Source: Amphiura filiformis (taxonomy: Eukaryota > Echinodermata > Ophiuroidea > Amphilepidida > Amphiuridae). Taken from it: 64,000 nucleotides of DNA. The position numbers and the translations under genes are program-made. The notes under the pieces were generated by a model, which saw only the letters and a list, made by a program, of their open reading frames with translations, ran no database searches and had not been told where the DNA came from. Positions within the stretch are counted from its first letter, which is position 1; every line of letters begins with the position of its first letter. Below are positions 1 to 11,197 of the stretch, piece by piece. The DNA lies in the NCBI RefSeq assembly GCF_039555335.1, contig NC_092640.1, positions 35,520,784-35,584,783 on the forward strand, given 5' to 3'.

Positions 1-324
1 TTAAGGGGTACTACACCCCTCGATAAATTTAGTGTCTAATTTTGCATTTTTCTCAAAAACTAATAACACAGTGGTAACAAAAGTTATGTATATTATAGGG
101 GCAAGGAATCCAATTACTACACTGGAATTTCAGTGACCCAAGACAAGCGGTACCTTATTTCTTATCATAAATAACGAACCGCTTGTCTTGGGTCACTGAA
201 ATTCCAGTGTAGTAATTGGATTCCTTGCCCCAATAATATACATAACTTTTGTTACCAGTATGTTATTATTTTTGAGAAAATGCAAAAATAGTCACAATTT
301 ACCACAGGGTGTAGTACCCCTTAA
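1..324. mobile_element. Palindromic MITE with TTAA target sites
   Basis: The whole interval is a near-perfect inverted repeat. It opens with TTAA then GGGGTACTACACCC and closes with the reverse complement followed by TTAA. The arms match for over 120 bp around a short AT-rich centre near 150-175. TTAA target duplication is typical of piggyBac and Kolobok transposons; the terminal GG fits the 5'-RG ends reported for Kolobok better. No transposase is present, so it is non-autonomous. The window begins exactly at the left TTAA. Confidence 0.85.
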
Positions 325-1142
325 ATTTATAAGCTTAAAAGTAAAAGTTTTGGAAGTTAAATTACCAGATGCAGTGAAGATTTTTCTGGGGAAATATATT
401 AATTATTTAATACTTCTGTGGTCTGTGCTGTACATCAAGTATACATGAGGCATGAGCGATCCAACATAAATCCAACAATTAAGTCCATTTTCATCACAGA
501 ATTTAATTGTAGAAATTCTTATCGCCCCCATACACTGTTTAGCAAGTGCAGATATAGGTAGTGTATGTGCGATGTCCGTGATTCGAAAGTCACATAAAGC
601 CGTTGGGGCCGTGTTCAGGAGGATTCATCCCTGTGCACGTTAAAGTGTCAGAGCTGTTCGAAAAGAGAAGGGGGACCATCCCCGATTCCGATATCAGCAA
701 TCAATCCTAGGTTTCAGGATCGTGCATAGGTAAAACTACTGTGCACGTAAAGCCAGTGCGAGTTATCTTCGTTTATATGAAGTCAGCACTAAAAAGGGAG
801 AAAGAAAGAGCATGAACGCAGAAGTGATCAATACACAATCACGCTGATTGACATTGAGTTGACTGATCAATGGGAAGACATTTGACCCGCCGCGGTGATC
901 ATCGGCACATCAAGCTTGCCTCTACTGCATGATCAATAATTAGGTATGCTAGGCAAACCTTAGTTAACACATTTGCCAGTCAGCCAAATTCGCCTAAAAC
1001 ACAATACATATTGACATAGAAATTTAAAAGAACAGGTAGGTCAAGGAAACCTACATAAATTTGTTGTCTCTACTTCACTTGACCCAAATATATGATTTAA
1101 TTATTGTAATATAGACCTATATATACATAAGTTTGATCTTGT
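325..1142. other. Intergenic stretch with a probable interspersed repeat
   Basis: No gene is visible. The 541-815 part, with paired GTGCACGTTAAAG and GTGCACGTAAAG motifs and a purine-rich end (AAAAGGGAGAAAGAAAGAG), looks like a dispersed element rather than unique DNA. I cannot assign a family and it has no second copy in this window. Confidence 0.35.
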
Positions 1143-1495
<353 letters not shown>

Positions 1496-2071
1496 ATGAT
1501 GATGGTGATGAGACACTCGCATATGGAATTTAAGAGGGATTTTGATAGCAGTTCCACATAGAAAAGCTGCTATCATCATGGGACTAAGATCTAGAAACAC
1601 CACCGAAATGCTGTTTTGTTAGCTGAATCTTTTTGATGAAAGTCAATCTTTGACAAGATGTAACTTTGCTACAGAAAGTGCTTTGACAAAAAGGTTTTCA
1701 GTTTTGGCTTTCTTTACTCACTTTAATTTGATATATAAATTGATGCAGTTTGGTGGCAAATTTGAATTCACCTAGCATACCTACAATAATTACCAGTGAG
1801 TATGTGGACCACAGACTGAAGTATTAAACATTTACTTTATGTTTTTAAGCTTATTGTTTTTGTGCACCATTTTAAATATTGAATATTCAGCTAGATGTTC
1901 AGCTATAAATTGATAGTAATAAAAAGAATGCAGAGACTCAGAGGAAGAAGAAAGAGAAATACAAATGTGAAATTCCTTTTTGCCTGCATACATGTACTGT
2001 ACAGCTTTGAAATTTGAAGAGTAAACACTAAACAATCCTATGGTACCATTTCCATTTCAGAAATCTATACT

Positions 2072-2220
2072 ATGTCGCATTCGGATGTGAGAAAAACTAG
2101 CCGTAAAAGGAAACACCAGCAGAGCCTCAAATTTTCTACCACTGTTGATTTTTTGCCTGATGAGTTGCTGATTGAAATATTATCATATCTTGATGTACCT
2201 GAAAAATGCTATGCAGCAAG
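2072..2220 (+). CDS. fbxl12-like: FBXL12-like F-box/LRR protein, exon 1
   Basis: First coding exon of the gene completed by the exon at 4222-5032. An acceptor-like TTTCCATTTCAG ends at 2060, so a 5'-UTR exon probably lies upstream and the exon is 2061-2220. ATG at 2072 is the first in-frame Met after that acceptor. The exon encodes a short basic N-terminus (SRKRKHQQ) and most of the F-box (FLPDELLIEILSYLDVPEK). It ends in AAG followed by the donor GTTAGT, leaving two bases (AG) of a split Arg codon. Reading on past 2220 gives an unrelated tail, which is intron. The F-box binds SKP1 in SCF ubiquitin ligases. Confidence 0.85.
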
Positions 2221-2784
2221 GTTAGTATTTTCTTATTCATTTCTTGCTTGTACAGGTACACCAGGCCTCCAAAAACCGCGGGAATGGCGTTCCCAGAAAG
2301 TACTTGAGGTTGCAAGTAAATTTAATTTAAAAAAAAATAAAATTTTTCAAAGTTTTCGGCGACTTGGGAGAACCACTGGACCTATTATGACATTTCAGTA
2401 TCATTCACAGTTAATTTGAAAAAAAGAAGAAAAAAATCAGAAAAAATTTTACGAAAAAATTACAGTTTTTATCCTGATTATGCAAACCATTAACTAATGA
2501 CAAAAAACTGACAACATTGTTGGAAATTTGTGACTTTTGACAGTAATGCTTCGAAATTTTAAGTTGTGTTTTTTGTGGAAAAGGGTGTAAATTTTTATAG
2601 AAAAATGTTCCAAAATAAGGCTCAGATTGCATGAGAGAGCATCTAAACCCCGGCCGTTAGGACTTCGCTCTCGTGATGTCCGCTACGCGCACATAGGCCT
2701 ATTTCACAGAAAATTTCCAGCAATTGTCATCAAGTTCCCAAACAGCAGAAAATTTTCTGGAGGCCTGAGTTACACCCTGGCCCT

Positions 2785-2900
2785 GTCACCCATCAGTCCA
2801 AAAATCTAATTGAAAAAGATGTCAACCCTAACCCTAACCCTATATTCCGAACCCTAACTTCAATTAGATTTTCGGACTGACGATGGTTCGGATTGACCGT
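2785..2900. repeat. Inverted repeat with telomere-like loop
   Basis: CCATCAGTCCAAAAATCTAATTG (2788-2812 region) pairs with CAATTAGATTTTCGGACTGA after a loop holding three and a half CCCTAA units. It is too short and too degenerate to be a telomere. A similar arrangement, CCCTAA repeats inside an inverted repeat, recurs near 24420-24540. Confidence 0.5.
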
Positions 2901-3293
2901 GTTTCGTACTAACAGTGAGACCCCGCTTGTACAATGAAAGTTTGGGAAATGCCTAATACACTGCCATTGGGTATTCCTGGCAGGGCTAAAAATTTATTTT
3001 AATAAATTTTTTCTTAAAAGAATCAGGTAATTAATTCTCGTAAAAGATCTTTCCAAGTTAGTTTGCGTCTTTGTGAAATTTGCATGAATCAAAATTGATT
3101 CTCCAAAAATCAAGATGCAATACTATAACTTGATTGTTTTAATCTGTTGATGATTCTTGCAGGATAAGTTTGTAAGAATCAATAAATAAACTAGCACAAA
3201 GTTTTCACTATCTGAATCAATATATTATTGAAAAATAACACTTTGGTGTTTTGCAAAAGTTCATTCTACAAATCATATACTTTGAAAACTTGC

Positions 3294-3755
3294 TTAAAGC
3301 CATATTATAACATTTGCTGAGGAGGACGCCCTCACTGATTTTTTTAAATTCATTTTTTTTACACGATAATATTGTACTTTATTAAACCAATATACCCTGC
3401 AAAAATCAAGACTCTAGGTGCTGTAGTTTTGTCAAAATCCGAGATTTTGAATAAAACGCAGGCGCTTTATTATTACGATGGATTATTAGTCCAACGCGTA
3501 CACGATGTTCATAACACACAGTACGTACACGCCGTGCGGGACGGTGATCTACATAACAAAGGGTCGTACCATAACATGACTGAAGGAGTGGTACGTATTG
3601 GCGACATATGCGCTGGTAGTAAATTCCAATTTTCTTTGCTTTGCCGTAGTTGTTCGGCTCAAAAATAAAAGGGATATATCTGACAGTAAAACTAACATTT
3701 TATGGCAAAGAAATGCTAATCTATTTTGTATGGAAATGTTATAATATGGCTTTAA
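3294..3755. mobile_element. TTAA-flanked MITE in the F-box gene intron
   Basis: TTAA (3294-3297) is followed by AGCCATATTATAACATTT. The reverse complement of that sequence ends immediately before a second TTAA (3752-3755). Terminal inverted repeats are 18 bp or more and identical. The element is 462 bp. The 98-codon open frame inside (3372-3668) shows no family resemblance and is probably chance. The 5'-AG terminus and TTAA target fit Kolobok-type elements. Confidence 0.85.
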
Positions 3756-4221
3756 TTTATTGTTGTTAATGAGTTATGTATGTTTTACAAAAGTGTTGTT
3801 GTTTCAGCCCTCTTTACAACATAACTCAAGAACCACAGGATCTACAAAAGTATCTGTGTATTTGAATTCTTCTACACACTCGTTATGAATTGAGCAATTC
3901 AATTTTGCTAAAGCTCACTACCATCGCAAGATGCTATGGACTACTTTTTTCTGCTGCTTCGACCAACAATATATCGTATACCCTTAAGAAGAAACCTTTA
4001 TTTATGCAAAATATAACAACCAAGCATCAGCGCTGGTTGGGGAACAACATCACATTTGTGTAGTTTTCACTTATTTTTGCCAGTGACATGATAGGCAGGA
4101 TTCTTCAGAGGGCAAAAACAGTGAGTCAAAAATATTAATGAGCAGGCTCAGTTCTTCATAATAACAATTAACATGATTAATGTGATGTTTTTTTGGGTTT
4201 TTTTTCCAATTTATGTTGTAG

Positions 4222-5032
4222 GGTGAGCAAAAGATGGAACAAACTTGTACAAACCGAGTCCTTGTGGAGGCAAATGGATCTAGTGCATATGAACATCAAT
4301 TTGAGGAAAACATGGCCGAGTCTTCAACAGTACTTCATGTCTACTCTTACATCTCTGTGTATAGGGTATCCTCATTACAACCACAATCACACAATGTTGA
4401 CGTATCAAATTATGATGGATATCGGTGAAGTCTGCGTGAAGCTGACCAGTCTATCATTAAATGGACTAAATCTTGTAGAAGTGCACTCAGATTCATTGCC
4501 AAATAGTTTAGTTACACTTACGATCCAAAAATGTTATATATCACGACATTGGCTACTGGCAGCTGCTGAGGCTGGAAATTTACATACGCTTGAAGTGTTG
4601 AAAATGAAGTATGTTCAATACAAACATTCATATCATATGATGCTGTGTTCATTGGAAATGTGGGCATTTCCAAATCTACAAAAATTTTCCCTTATTATTT
4701 CGCCTGGACCATGGAATAAAGTTAATTGTTGTCAGGAGTTTTCTGAATCTCTGACAAAAGAATGTCCCAAATTACACACCCTTGAGTTGAGTTACTGTAG
4801 GATTGGAAATAAATGCATGCAGTTGTTTTCGGAGAATTTTAGCAATAGTTTGAAACATGTCCATCTGAAGAATTGCTGTGCTGTTTCTAAAGCTGGTGTG
4901 CTTTATTTGAAGAATGTTTCATCTCTAGAAACACTGCATGTTGTAGGATGCTTTGATGTTGATGAAAAGGGGGAGGAGAGTATGAAAGGCCATTTTAATG
5001 GAGTAGATTGCAAGTTTATTTCAGGCCCATAG
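4222..5032 (+). CDS. fbxl12-like: FBXL12-like F-box/LRR protein, exon 2 (terminal)
   Basis: The acceptor TTATGTTGTAG ends at 4221. G4222 completes the Arg codon split from exon 1, so the join reads CYAARVSKRWNKLV, the normal end of an F-box. The joined protein is 319 aa. After the F-box comes SLWRQMDL, then leucine-rich repeats with recurrent LxxLxL and xxC motifs (LTSLSLNGLNL, LHTLELSYCRI, LKHVHLKNC, LETLHVVGC) up to the stop TAG at 5030-5032. From memory of the family, the WLWRxxDL segment, the SLPxxLxTLxxxxCxIS segment and the length near 325 aa match vertebrate FBXL12. FBXL proteins act as substrate receptors of SKP1-CUL1 ubiquitin ligases through the LRR face. No disabling change is seen. 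Orthology to FBXL12 is likely but not tested by a tree. Confidence 0.86.
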
Positions 5033-5363
5033 GCAGGGGGGTGCAGGAGTGTGACACACCATAAATATGCAAAAGGTCTGCTTTGTGTATAAAAAATTGC
5101 TAAATTGGGCCAAAAATGTCAAAAGTTTAGATAAATATACCCCAAATCATGAACTTTCAGTGAATTTTGTCTAAATATATTGCAGAGGGAATAAAGGTAC
5201 CGGTATGCAATGGCCAGAATGAACTTGAAGATTAGTCTTGAAAAGGTCAGCATTTGGGAGATATGCACCCCACGATAAAATCATGGCTACAAGCCTGGTT
5301 TATTTCCATGAAGTAAAGCGTCAACAATGTTGACTCAACATACTTTGAGTTTATAGCAGCTTA
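5033..5363. other. 3' flank of the F-box gene
   Basis: Presumed 3'-UTR and flank. GATAAATA and AATAAAGG near 5130-5195 could be poly(A) signals (AATAAA at 5190-5195). No other feature is seen. Confidence 0.4.
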
Positions 5364-5525
5364 TGCAAGCATCAATGTGAAGGTTGAACATACCCACCTC
5401 AAGCCTCGACATATTCGCTGTCGATTCAATGCCGATGATTGAGGTCATGCTTTTGTTTGGTCAATCATCGGCATTGAATTAACATTGAGGTGATTATAGG
5501 TTCAAGCTTCAAATTGAAGCTTGCA
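5364..5525. mobile_element. Foldback element
   Basis: The ends are imperfect inverted repeats of about 27 bp (TGCAAGC at the left, GCTTGCA at the right). An inner perfect 18-bp stem (5425-5442 with 5461-5478) has an 18-nt loop. The nested symmetry over 162 bp suggests a small foldback MITE. No target duplication could be fixed. Confidence 0.6.
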
Positions 5526-5534
5526 TTTATCATT

Positions 5535-5815
5535 TAGGCGCAAGAATCTGCCGTGTGAGTGCTTGGAGGCACGAGTTTGAGTCCTCATATAGTAATTATT
5601 CTGTTCATGTTAAAAAAAATTGAGGTTGCTTAAGATTTACTGGGACAAGGAATTTGTATTTTAAGCTGTTGTCCAGGTCTACCTGTTCGAAACTCAATTA
5701 AGCTGACCCTGGTTGTAATGGTGTAGGCTGATGGTAGGATGATTATGGTTCTGTGCCTGTATAGAGCTGTGTCCCTGAATTAATTAGAACTAGCGATTAC
5801 CCGTCTTGCGCGGTC
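5535..5815 (+). mobile_element. Possible tRNA-derived SINE
   Basis: GAGTTTGAGTCCTC near 5574-5587 resembles a pol III B box, and a weak A-box-like GTGAGTGCTTGG lies about 20 bp upstream. The body continues with TGGGACAAGGAATTT and a TG-rich tail. It ends near a GC-rich motif, CTAGCGATTACCCG, that recurs in a better form near 9668. The call rests on the B box only. Confidence 0.35.
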
Positions 5816-5969
5816 AGAGTCTTTCGCGGTTTGTAAATTTTTTATATTTTGTGAACATGTAAATGTTTTATTTAATGTGATTAATGGTATGAGAGGAGAT
5901 TATCATTTAGAAATATAATATGTAGTATCCTTTCCATATAAATCAATGGCTTGAAATTGCAATTACATT

Positions 5970-6455
5970 GTGATCGAAGCAAGTCTTCTTGCCACCATAT
6001 CATATCCACCGTGAGAAGTCTTGCCCCTGTTTGATGCTGGCCGCCCTGATATTTAAGATTTTTATGCATTTACAGTACTTTTTAGCCCATTTTGGACAAA
6101 TTTGTTGTACCTTTTGGCAATTTTTTACCATTTTCGTCCAAGTTTGTCCCCACCTTGAAATGTACCTTGCCCCCCTACAAAAGTCCTGGCTACATCACTG
6201 AGCAGATGAACACAATTTTATTCAATTCCCTCTTGGCCCCCTGTGGTATGCTGGCTGACCTGATATGTAAGATTTGTATGCACGCATTTGCTGTACTTTT
6301 TATTTGTTAGCCCATTTTGGATAAATTTGTTGTACTTTTTACTTTTTAGCTCATTTGTGACAATTTGCACCCCCCCATCGAAATTTGCCTTGCCCCCCTC
6401 TCTCTTTCTCTCTCTGAAAAAGTCCTGGCTACACCACTGTGCAGATGAAACAATT
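5970..6455. repeat. Two diverged tandem copies of a ~240-bp unit
   Basis: Each unit begins near TCTTGCCCC/TCTTGGCCCC, passes through CTGATATxTAAGAT and TAGCCCATTTTGGA, and ends AAGTCCTGGCTACA-CACTG-GCAGATGAA. The units are about 5970-6212 and 6213-6455. Non-coding. Confidence 0.7.
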
Positions 6456-6563
6456 GTATTCACATTTCCTTACATTCTGTTTCATATTATGAAGTTATTA
6501 TGATCATACAATGCTGATAACATGTAGCATTACCACAAAGAGCAGAGTAGGCCTATTCATGGT

Positions 6564-7165
6564 TAGACTACTCCGTAGTCCACTTGCCCATTGTCATGAT
6601 TGTGCATACTCTGGATATTGCATTTAAGCTTAAAACTCAGATTTAATTAATTTGTGCACAATTGATAGATTTTCACAACTGATCATCTTTTCAGTCACCG
6701 TACTCCCTCTGTATGTTAGCTTCCCAAGTGGACTACTGACTTTGGATTGCTGTTAACATTTTTAACATGGGACTCTATGGAGAGTTAGGCCAATTTCTGG
6801 CCTAACTAAAATTGGTCATGATGTAATGCATCTTTAAATGAATCTGGCTTGTGATTGGTCGCCCAGATCTCGTTACTGTTTAAATCCTCCCGACACGTAA
6901 TCGCGGCGCTTTTGTGCTGGCGCGAAGTTGGTGGATGAACATACGCATCTAGCGCATACTGTACCACCATGCTTAGTCTTGTGGTTAGATTTGATTGATA
7001 AACAAGTATGATTGACAGTGTGTTTTAGAGAACGAAGTCCCAGGGTAAAGTTCTGCTTAAAAGTGAAAGTCCATAGTCCATTTTCAACTCGTAATAAACT
7101 GGCAGATTCTAAAATTAGAATTGTTCAGTATTGAAATGCCATTATAGTAATTTGGCCAATTTTAG
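6564..7165. mobile_element. Truncated copy of the 38453-39292 TIR element
   Basis: It starts with TAGACTACTCCGTAGTC and aligns co-linearly with 38453 onward, including GATTGGTCGCCCAGATCTCG and AATTGTTCAGT. The 3' terminus with TAGTCTA is not found, so this copy is truncated or degraded at its right end. Confidence 0.7.
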
Positions 7166-9262
7166 AAAAGATCCATGTCGATAAATGAATTTCCTCATAT
7201 GGTCGAATCCAACCAAAAGTGTCCACGGGCCAAAAATAAAAGTCCGAAATAAAAATGTCTCCACAATTTTTTCCTTTTGCCCATTGATCGATGACATATT
7301 GGCCTTATAGGAACCAAAAGTGCCATTACTAATCTTGAAAAATAACTCCAGGACGTGTGATAGTAAATGTGATACCAAAACCCAATGTTACCTACGAATA
7401 CCACTAGGATGCTTTCACTATCGCAATACTAATCAACCTAAAACAAATGGAATATTCCCATTAACGCTTTTTTTTTCGTGTAATGTAGACCACAGGGTGT
7501 CAGGAAAATGCTAGCTCAACCAGAAAATATTTGTTTTTATTTTTATAACGCGATCAATATGATCTTAGTCAATTTATGCTAGTTTATTTTTGAAAATGAA
7601 GTTTAGGTCAGTTTCTGTATTTTATTTATCAAATGAGTATGAATCAATTTACACATTGTATAAGAACGAGTAGGATATATGTTTTCAAGAATATTAGTAA
7701 TTATACGCATACACCTAACGCTTTATACAATGAAAAGGTGAAGAAACCCGGGTATTCGTAGGTAACATGACCGGGTAACATGAGCGATTTAACAATATCT
7801 ATATTGAGTTTAGAGGTTTAAATTTTGCTATTATGGTAATGAATTAATAAAATGGTAGTTTTAGATCTCTTTCAGATGGTACGTCCAAATGAATAAATGC
7901 TATTACCTAAGATCAAAAAATTTTTGATGCTTTTAGCAAGATTTTGACCACTTCATTTTGATATACAAGTAGTTAATCAGCAATTTTACATAATAAATAA
8001 TTGTTGAATGAATCCGTATATGGGTAATAATAGCGTCCTGGGGTACCGCTTAAAGTTTTTGACAATTAATTTCCTTTGGTAGGGACACTTCATTACACAT
8101 GTCATGTATTATGCTGTATTCGTATGTAACATTTCAGTATTTGTAGGTAAGAATTAGACTTTTGGTGGATATCGCAATCAAAACTTCATTTTATAAAGCA
8201 CTTTGAATGTATTATTTTCTTTATGTGCGTTTATTGATACTTTAGACCCTATCATGTATTAATAATGTCGGTTCACAGCGGTTGAAAGAGGATTGAAGTA
8301 AGAAACAAAGGCACTAAAGTGACTTTAATTTGCTTAATTGCACACAAATCGCTTAAAACCGTTATTGCAGACTTGTGAAGTCCATCTTGGAGTCAGTTAC
8401 GCCTTGTGGCCTTTCGTTTGAGGGCAACTACAATTAGCTTTATACCAGGGTCCATCACTGTGTTGTCTAGATCATGAGACAATGAGAACAGTCGTTTTTT
8501 CCATGGTATTCGTAGGTAACCTTAGCGAAAACGTCAAAAGTTACCTTCGAATAAATCAATTTGGACACAAATTACTCAGAAACCAGAAGGTCGGTAAACA
8601 TTTAAATTGAACACATGACAGTTGACAAATCCAAGTATTTATCCCCTTCTAATCTTCTTTGAATCTGATTTTTCTTTCAAATGAGCAGACCGTCGTCTAT
8701 TTCAGAACATGTTTAAGCCGTATTCACCTTTGCATAGCGGGCATGTATGTGAATTCGCAACTTTCATTGACATATGATTTGATAGCAAACATACAGGCCT
8801 TCGTTATGTACCAATATGGGCATTGACATGAATAGCGGTGTTTCACAATACTGTCATGATGTCAAATTGTATTCGTAGGTAAGATTCGGTTACCAAATTT
8901 ACCTACTGAATACTTGCTTTTATTGTTGACATCTCAGAAATATTTAAACGCAGGCTATTGAAACTTGGTAGAAATAAAGAGTGTATTACCCTGCACCTAT
9001 TGCTTAACTATTGTTTACTATTCTCTCACTTTGTGGAAATGACACAGCTTTTTACATGTATTCGGAGGTAATGCATATTTTTTACCAAACCTACCTTTGT
9101 GCCATTTAGAATTTCTGGCAGCTAAACACAATAATAAAGATGTCCGAATGCAATGCATTTCAATATTGGACATATCAAAGCTTGTATCAATTAAGCATTT
9201 ATTAGTGATTTCCATTTTTAAAGATATATCTAGTGCTATGAAAAATTGTATTCGTAGGTAAT
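7166..9262. repeat. Region with a recurrent GTATTCGTAGGTAAC motif
   Basis: Close matches to GTATTCGTAGGTAA occur on the + strand at 7752, 8116, 8137, 8506, 8869, 9058 and 9248, and in reverse orientation at 7387, 8541 and 8899. The + strand spacings are close to 364, 390, 363 and 379 bp, the last split in half at 9058. The DNA between motifs does not obviously repeat. No gene is visible. It may be a very old tandem array in which only the motif is still recognisable. Confidence 0.6.
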
Positions 9263-9667
9263 GTAAAAAATACCACTCAAAAAAATTATCACAAAAAATT
9301 CATAATTATGTACAAATATGTGAAAAATTGAACAGGCAATCTTTGAATACACACCTTTCAGGAAATCAATTTAGATTCAATCCAATGACTTCTTTTCATA
9401 ACTGATTTAGATGTTTTTAAAATACCTTAAGAAATATTTTGAAAAAATGGGTAAAAATAGCATGTTTTGGGGTCTCTGTGTCTAAGTTTTTCACAGAAGG
9501 GGTCTTATTATATATGGCGCGAAGCGTATGATCAAGGCGAATAAACACAATACAAAAACGAATGCCAATTGATTAATACTTTTAAGTTATGGCCCTGAAC
9601 ATGCCGTGTACACTTTTCGTTGGATTCGACCATATGCTTCATTTATCCAAATTGTTTAAATTATTAA
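9263..9667. other. AT-rich sequence without recognisable features
   Basis: No open frame, repeat or motif could be supported here. Confidence 0.5.
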
Positions 9668-9706
9668 TACTAGCGGGTACCCGCGCTTCGCGCGGGCCCC
9701 CGCTAG
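9668..9706. repeat. GC-rich perfect-type hairpin
   Basis: CTAGCGGG and CCCGCTAG flank an inner CCCGCGC-TTC-GCGCGGG stem, giving about 17 paired bases with a mismatch pair. It stands out in an AT-rich context and resembles shorter hairpins at 20975-21002 and 29300-29330 that end other repeats here. Confidence 0.6.
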
Positions 9707-9904
9707 ATGAGTAAATGGGAGCGGTTAGTAAACGGGAGCGGTTAGTATAAACGATGGAAATGGTAATCATGGCAATTGGTATCGCTTTTAACAGCTCAAT
9801 TATTGCGCGGTTAGTGATGTGGTAGGCCTACCATTTGTTGCCTCTACTTTGCAAACGACTTCCTTAGCATAAAATCTTTTGCGTAATTTTTGTACCAAAC
9901 ACCC

Positions 9905-10110
9905 TGTTGACTTATTTTTCTTTGTCTTTCCTTTTTTCTTTCAGTTTCTCTCTCTCTTTCCTGCGTTCCATTTCTCTTTCTTTTTCTTGCTTGTTCACTC
10001 TCTCTCTCTTCTTTCTTTCTTTTTGTCTATTTTTTCTTTGTCTTTCCCTGTCTTTCTTTTCGTTTATCTCTCCTTTCTCTCTCTTGCTTTCCCGTTGTTT
10101 CTCTTTCTTT

Positions 10111-10206
<96 letters not shown>

Positions 10207-10235
10207 TCGTTCTTTCGTTCTTTCGTTCTTTCTTT
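9905..10235. repeat. Pyrimidine-rich tract with (TTTC)n microsatellite
   Basis: A C/T-only stretch leads into roughly 25 tandem TTTC units (about 10104-10208) and a GTTC variant end. The open frames seen in both directions here (Phe-Leu-Ser and Lys-Glu-Arg repeats) are artefacts of the tetranucleotide. Confidence 0.9.
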
Positions 10236-10690
10236 CGTTCCTGTATACATATTGTACATGTGGGTTTCTGGCTCATATTTGGCCAAACTATAAAAAGTGC
10301 CCATTTTTGCGGCCTTCGTGCGAATTTGTTTCACTTTTGCACGCATGTATTGTGGCCGTTTCTTTCTTTCGTTCGTTCTTTCTTTTAAATTTGTTTCTGT
10401 TTCATCAAGTAGGCCTAGGCCTATAGCAACATTGGGTTTCAAGATGGTTGAGTTACATATAGGCGTAAATTCCCGGTGGTGGGGGTTTGATAAGCCTAGG
10501 GCAATGGTCCATACAATCACCCCCAAGCTGACACCTGTATACATGTACATGTGGGTTTCTGACAAAATTAACCTCATATTTGGCTAAAAAAGTCACAGTG
10601 CCAATTGTTGCGGTCTTCGTCGTGCGAATTTGTTCCACTTTTGCACCATATAATTCACCATTTTAGCTTCATTATGGCCATAAATTAATC
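10236..10690. repeat. Two copies of a dispersed module
   Basis: CCTGTATACAT-GTACATGTGGGTTTCTG followed by TTTGGC, TTGCGG and GTGCGAATTTGTT occurs at about 10240-10360 and 10534-10680. Related text (TTTTAGCTTxxTATGGCC) recurs at 35130-35230 and inverted at 39320-39470, so this belongs to the same dispersed family as the large palindrome at 35-39 kb. Confidence 0.65.
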
Positions 10691-10694
10691 TGTC

Positions 10695-10915
10695 GCCAAA
10701 AGGTGCTGGATTCACTGTAGGCCTATTTCAAGAAATTGATTTAAACGCATCCCATCCCCCCGGGCCCATCCCCCATGTCAAAAGAAACCTACGCCATCGT
10801 TAATGTTGCCAAAAGGTGCCAGATTCACTATTAATATGCCTACTTCTAAGAAATGCTTTTCATCCCTATCCCCCAATGTCAAAAAGAAATCTACGGCGCC
10901 ATTGTTGAGATATAT
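10695..10915. repeat. Tandem pair of ~108-bp units
   Basis: CCAAAAGGTGC-GGATTCACT, AAGAAAT, CATCCC and ATGTCAAAA-GAAA occur twice in the same order (about 10695-10803 and 10806-10915). Non-coding. Confidence 0.6.
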
Positions 10916-11197
10916 CATACCATGCTAATCATTCAAGCCTAGGCCTACCTTAAAATCTTCGGAAAGTCATCACAAAAGAAGTTTCCGAAAATCATCATAA
11001 ACGAATGCAGTTGATTTATTATACGGTTGCAGTTCCTCTTTAATAGTATAGATATGGTGTGTGCCCGGGGGTGTGTGAAGCCTTTCTGAGGCTATAAACA
11101 TCGGGTCCTCAAAAATTAAAAATTGTTTTGTTTAAGTGCTACTGCCTGTTTTTATGGATTTTTGAAGATCGCTCATAAATCAGTAAATATAGGCCTA

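Larger units (their letters stand above)
2221..4221 (+). other. Intron of the F-box gene
   Basis: A 2001-bp intron with donor GTTAGT and acceptor TTTATGTTGTAG. It holds a short imperfect inverted repeat around a telomere-like loop (about 2785-2900) and a complete TTAA-flanked MITE (3294-3755). The rest is AT-rich sequence with nothing recognisable. Confidence 0.8.

Noticed and set aside
2821-2846. Telomeric repeat or chromosome end
   Set aside because: Only about three CCCTAA units inside a dispersed inverted repeat. The same holds for 24459-24490 and its inverted copy near 51755-51785.
3372-3668. 98-codon open frame inside the TTAA MITE
   Set aside because: No similarity to transposases or other known proteins; it lies inside a non-autonomous element.
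9668-9706. Helitron 3' end (hairpin followed by CTAG)
   Set aside because: CTAG is part of the stem rather than about 10 bases beyond it, and the next base is A rather than T; no 5'-TC partner was identified.
9912-10577. 221-codon Lys-Glu-Arg-rich open frame
   Set aside because: Translation of the (TTTC)n tract; open in both directions because the repeat contains no stop.
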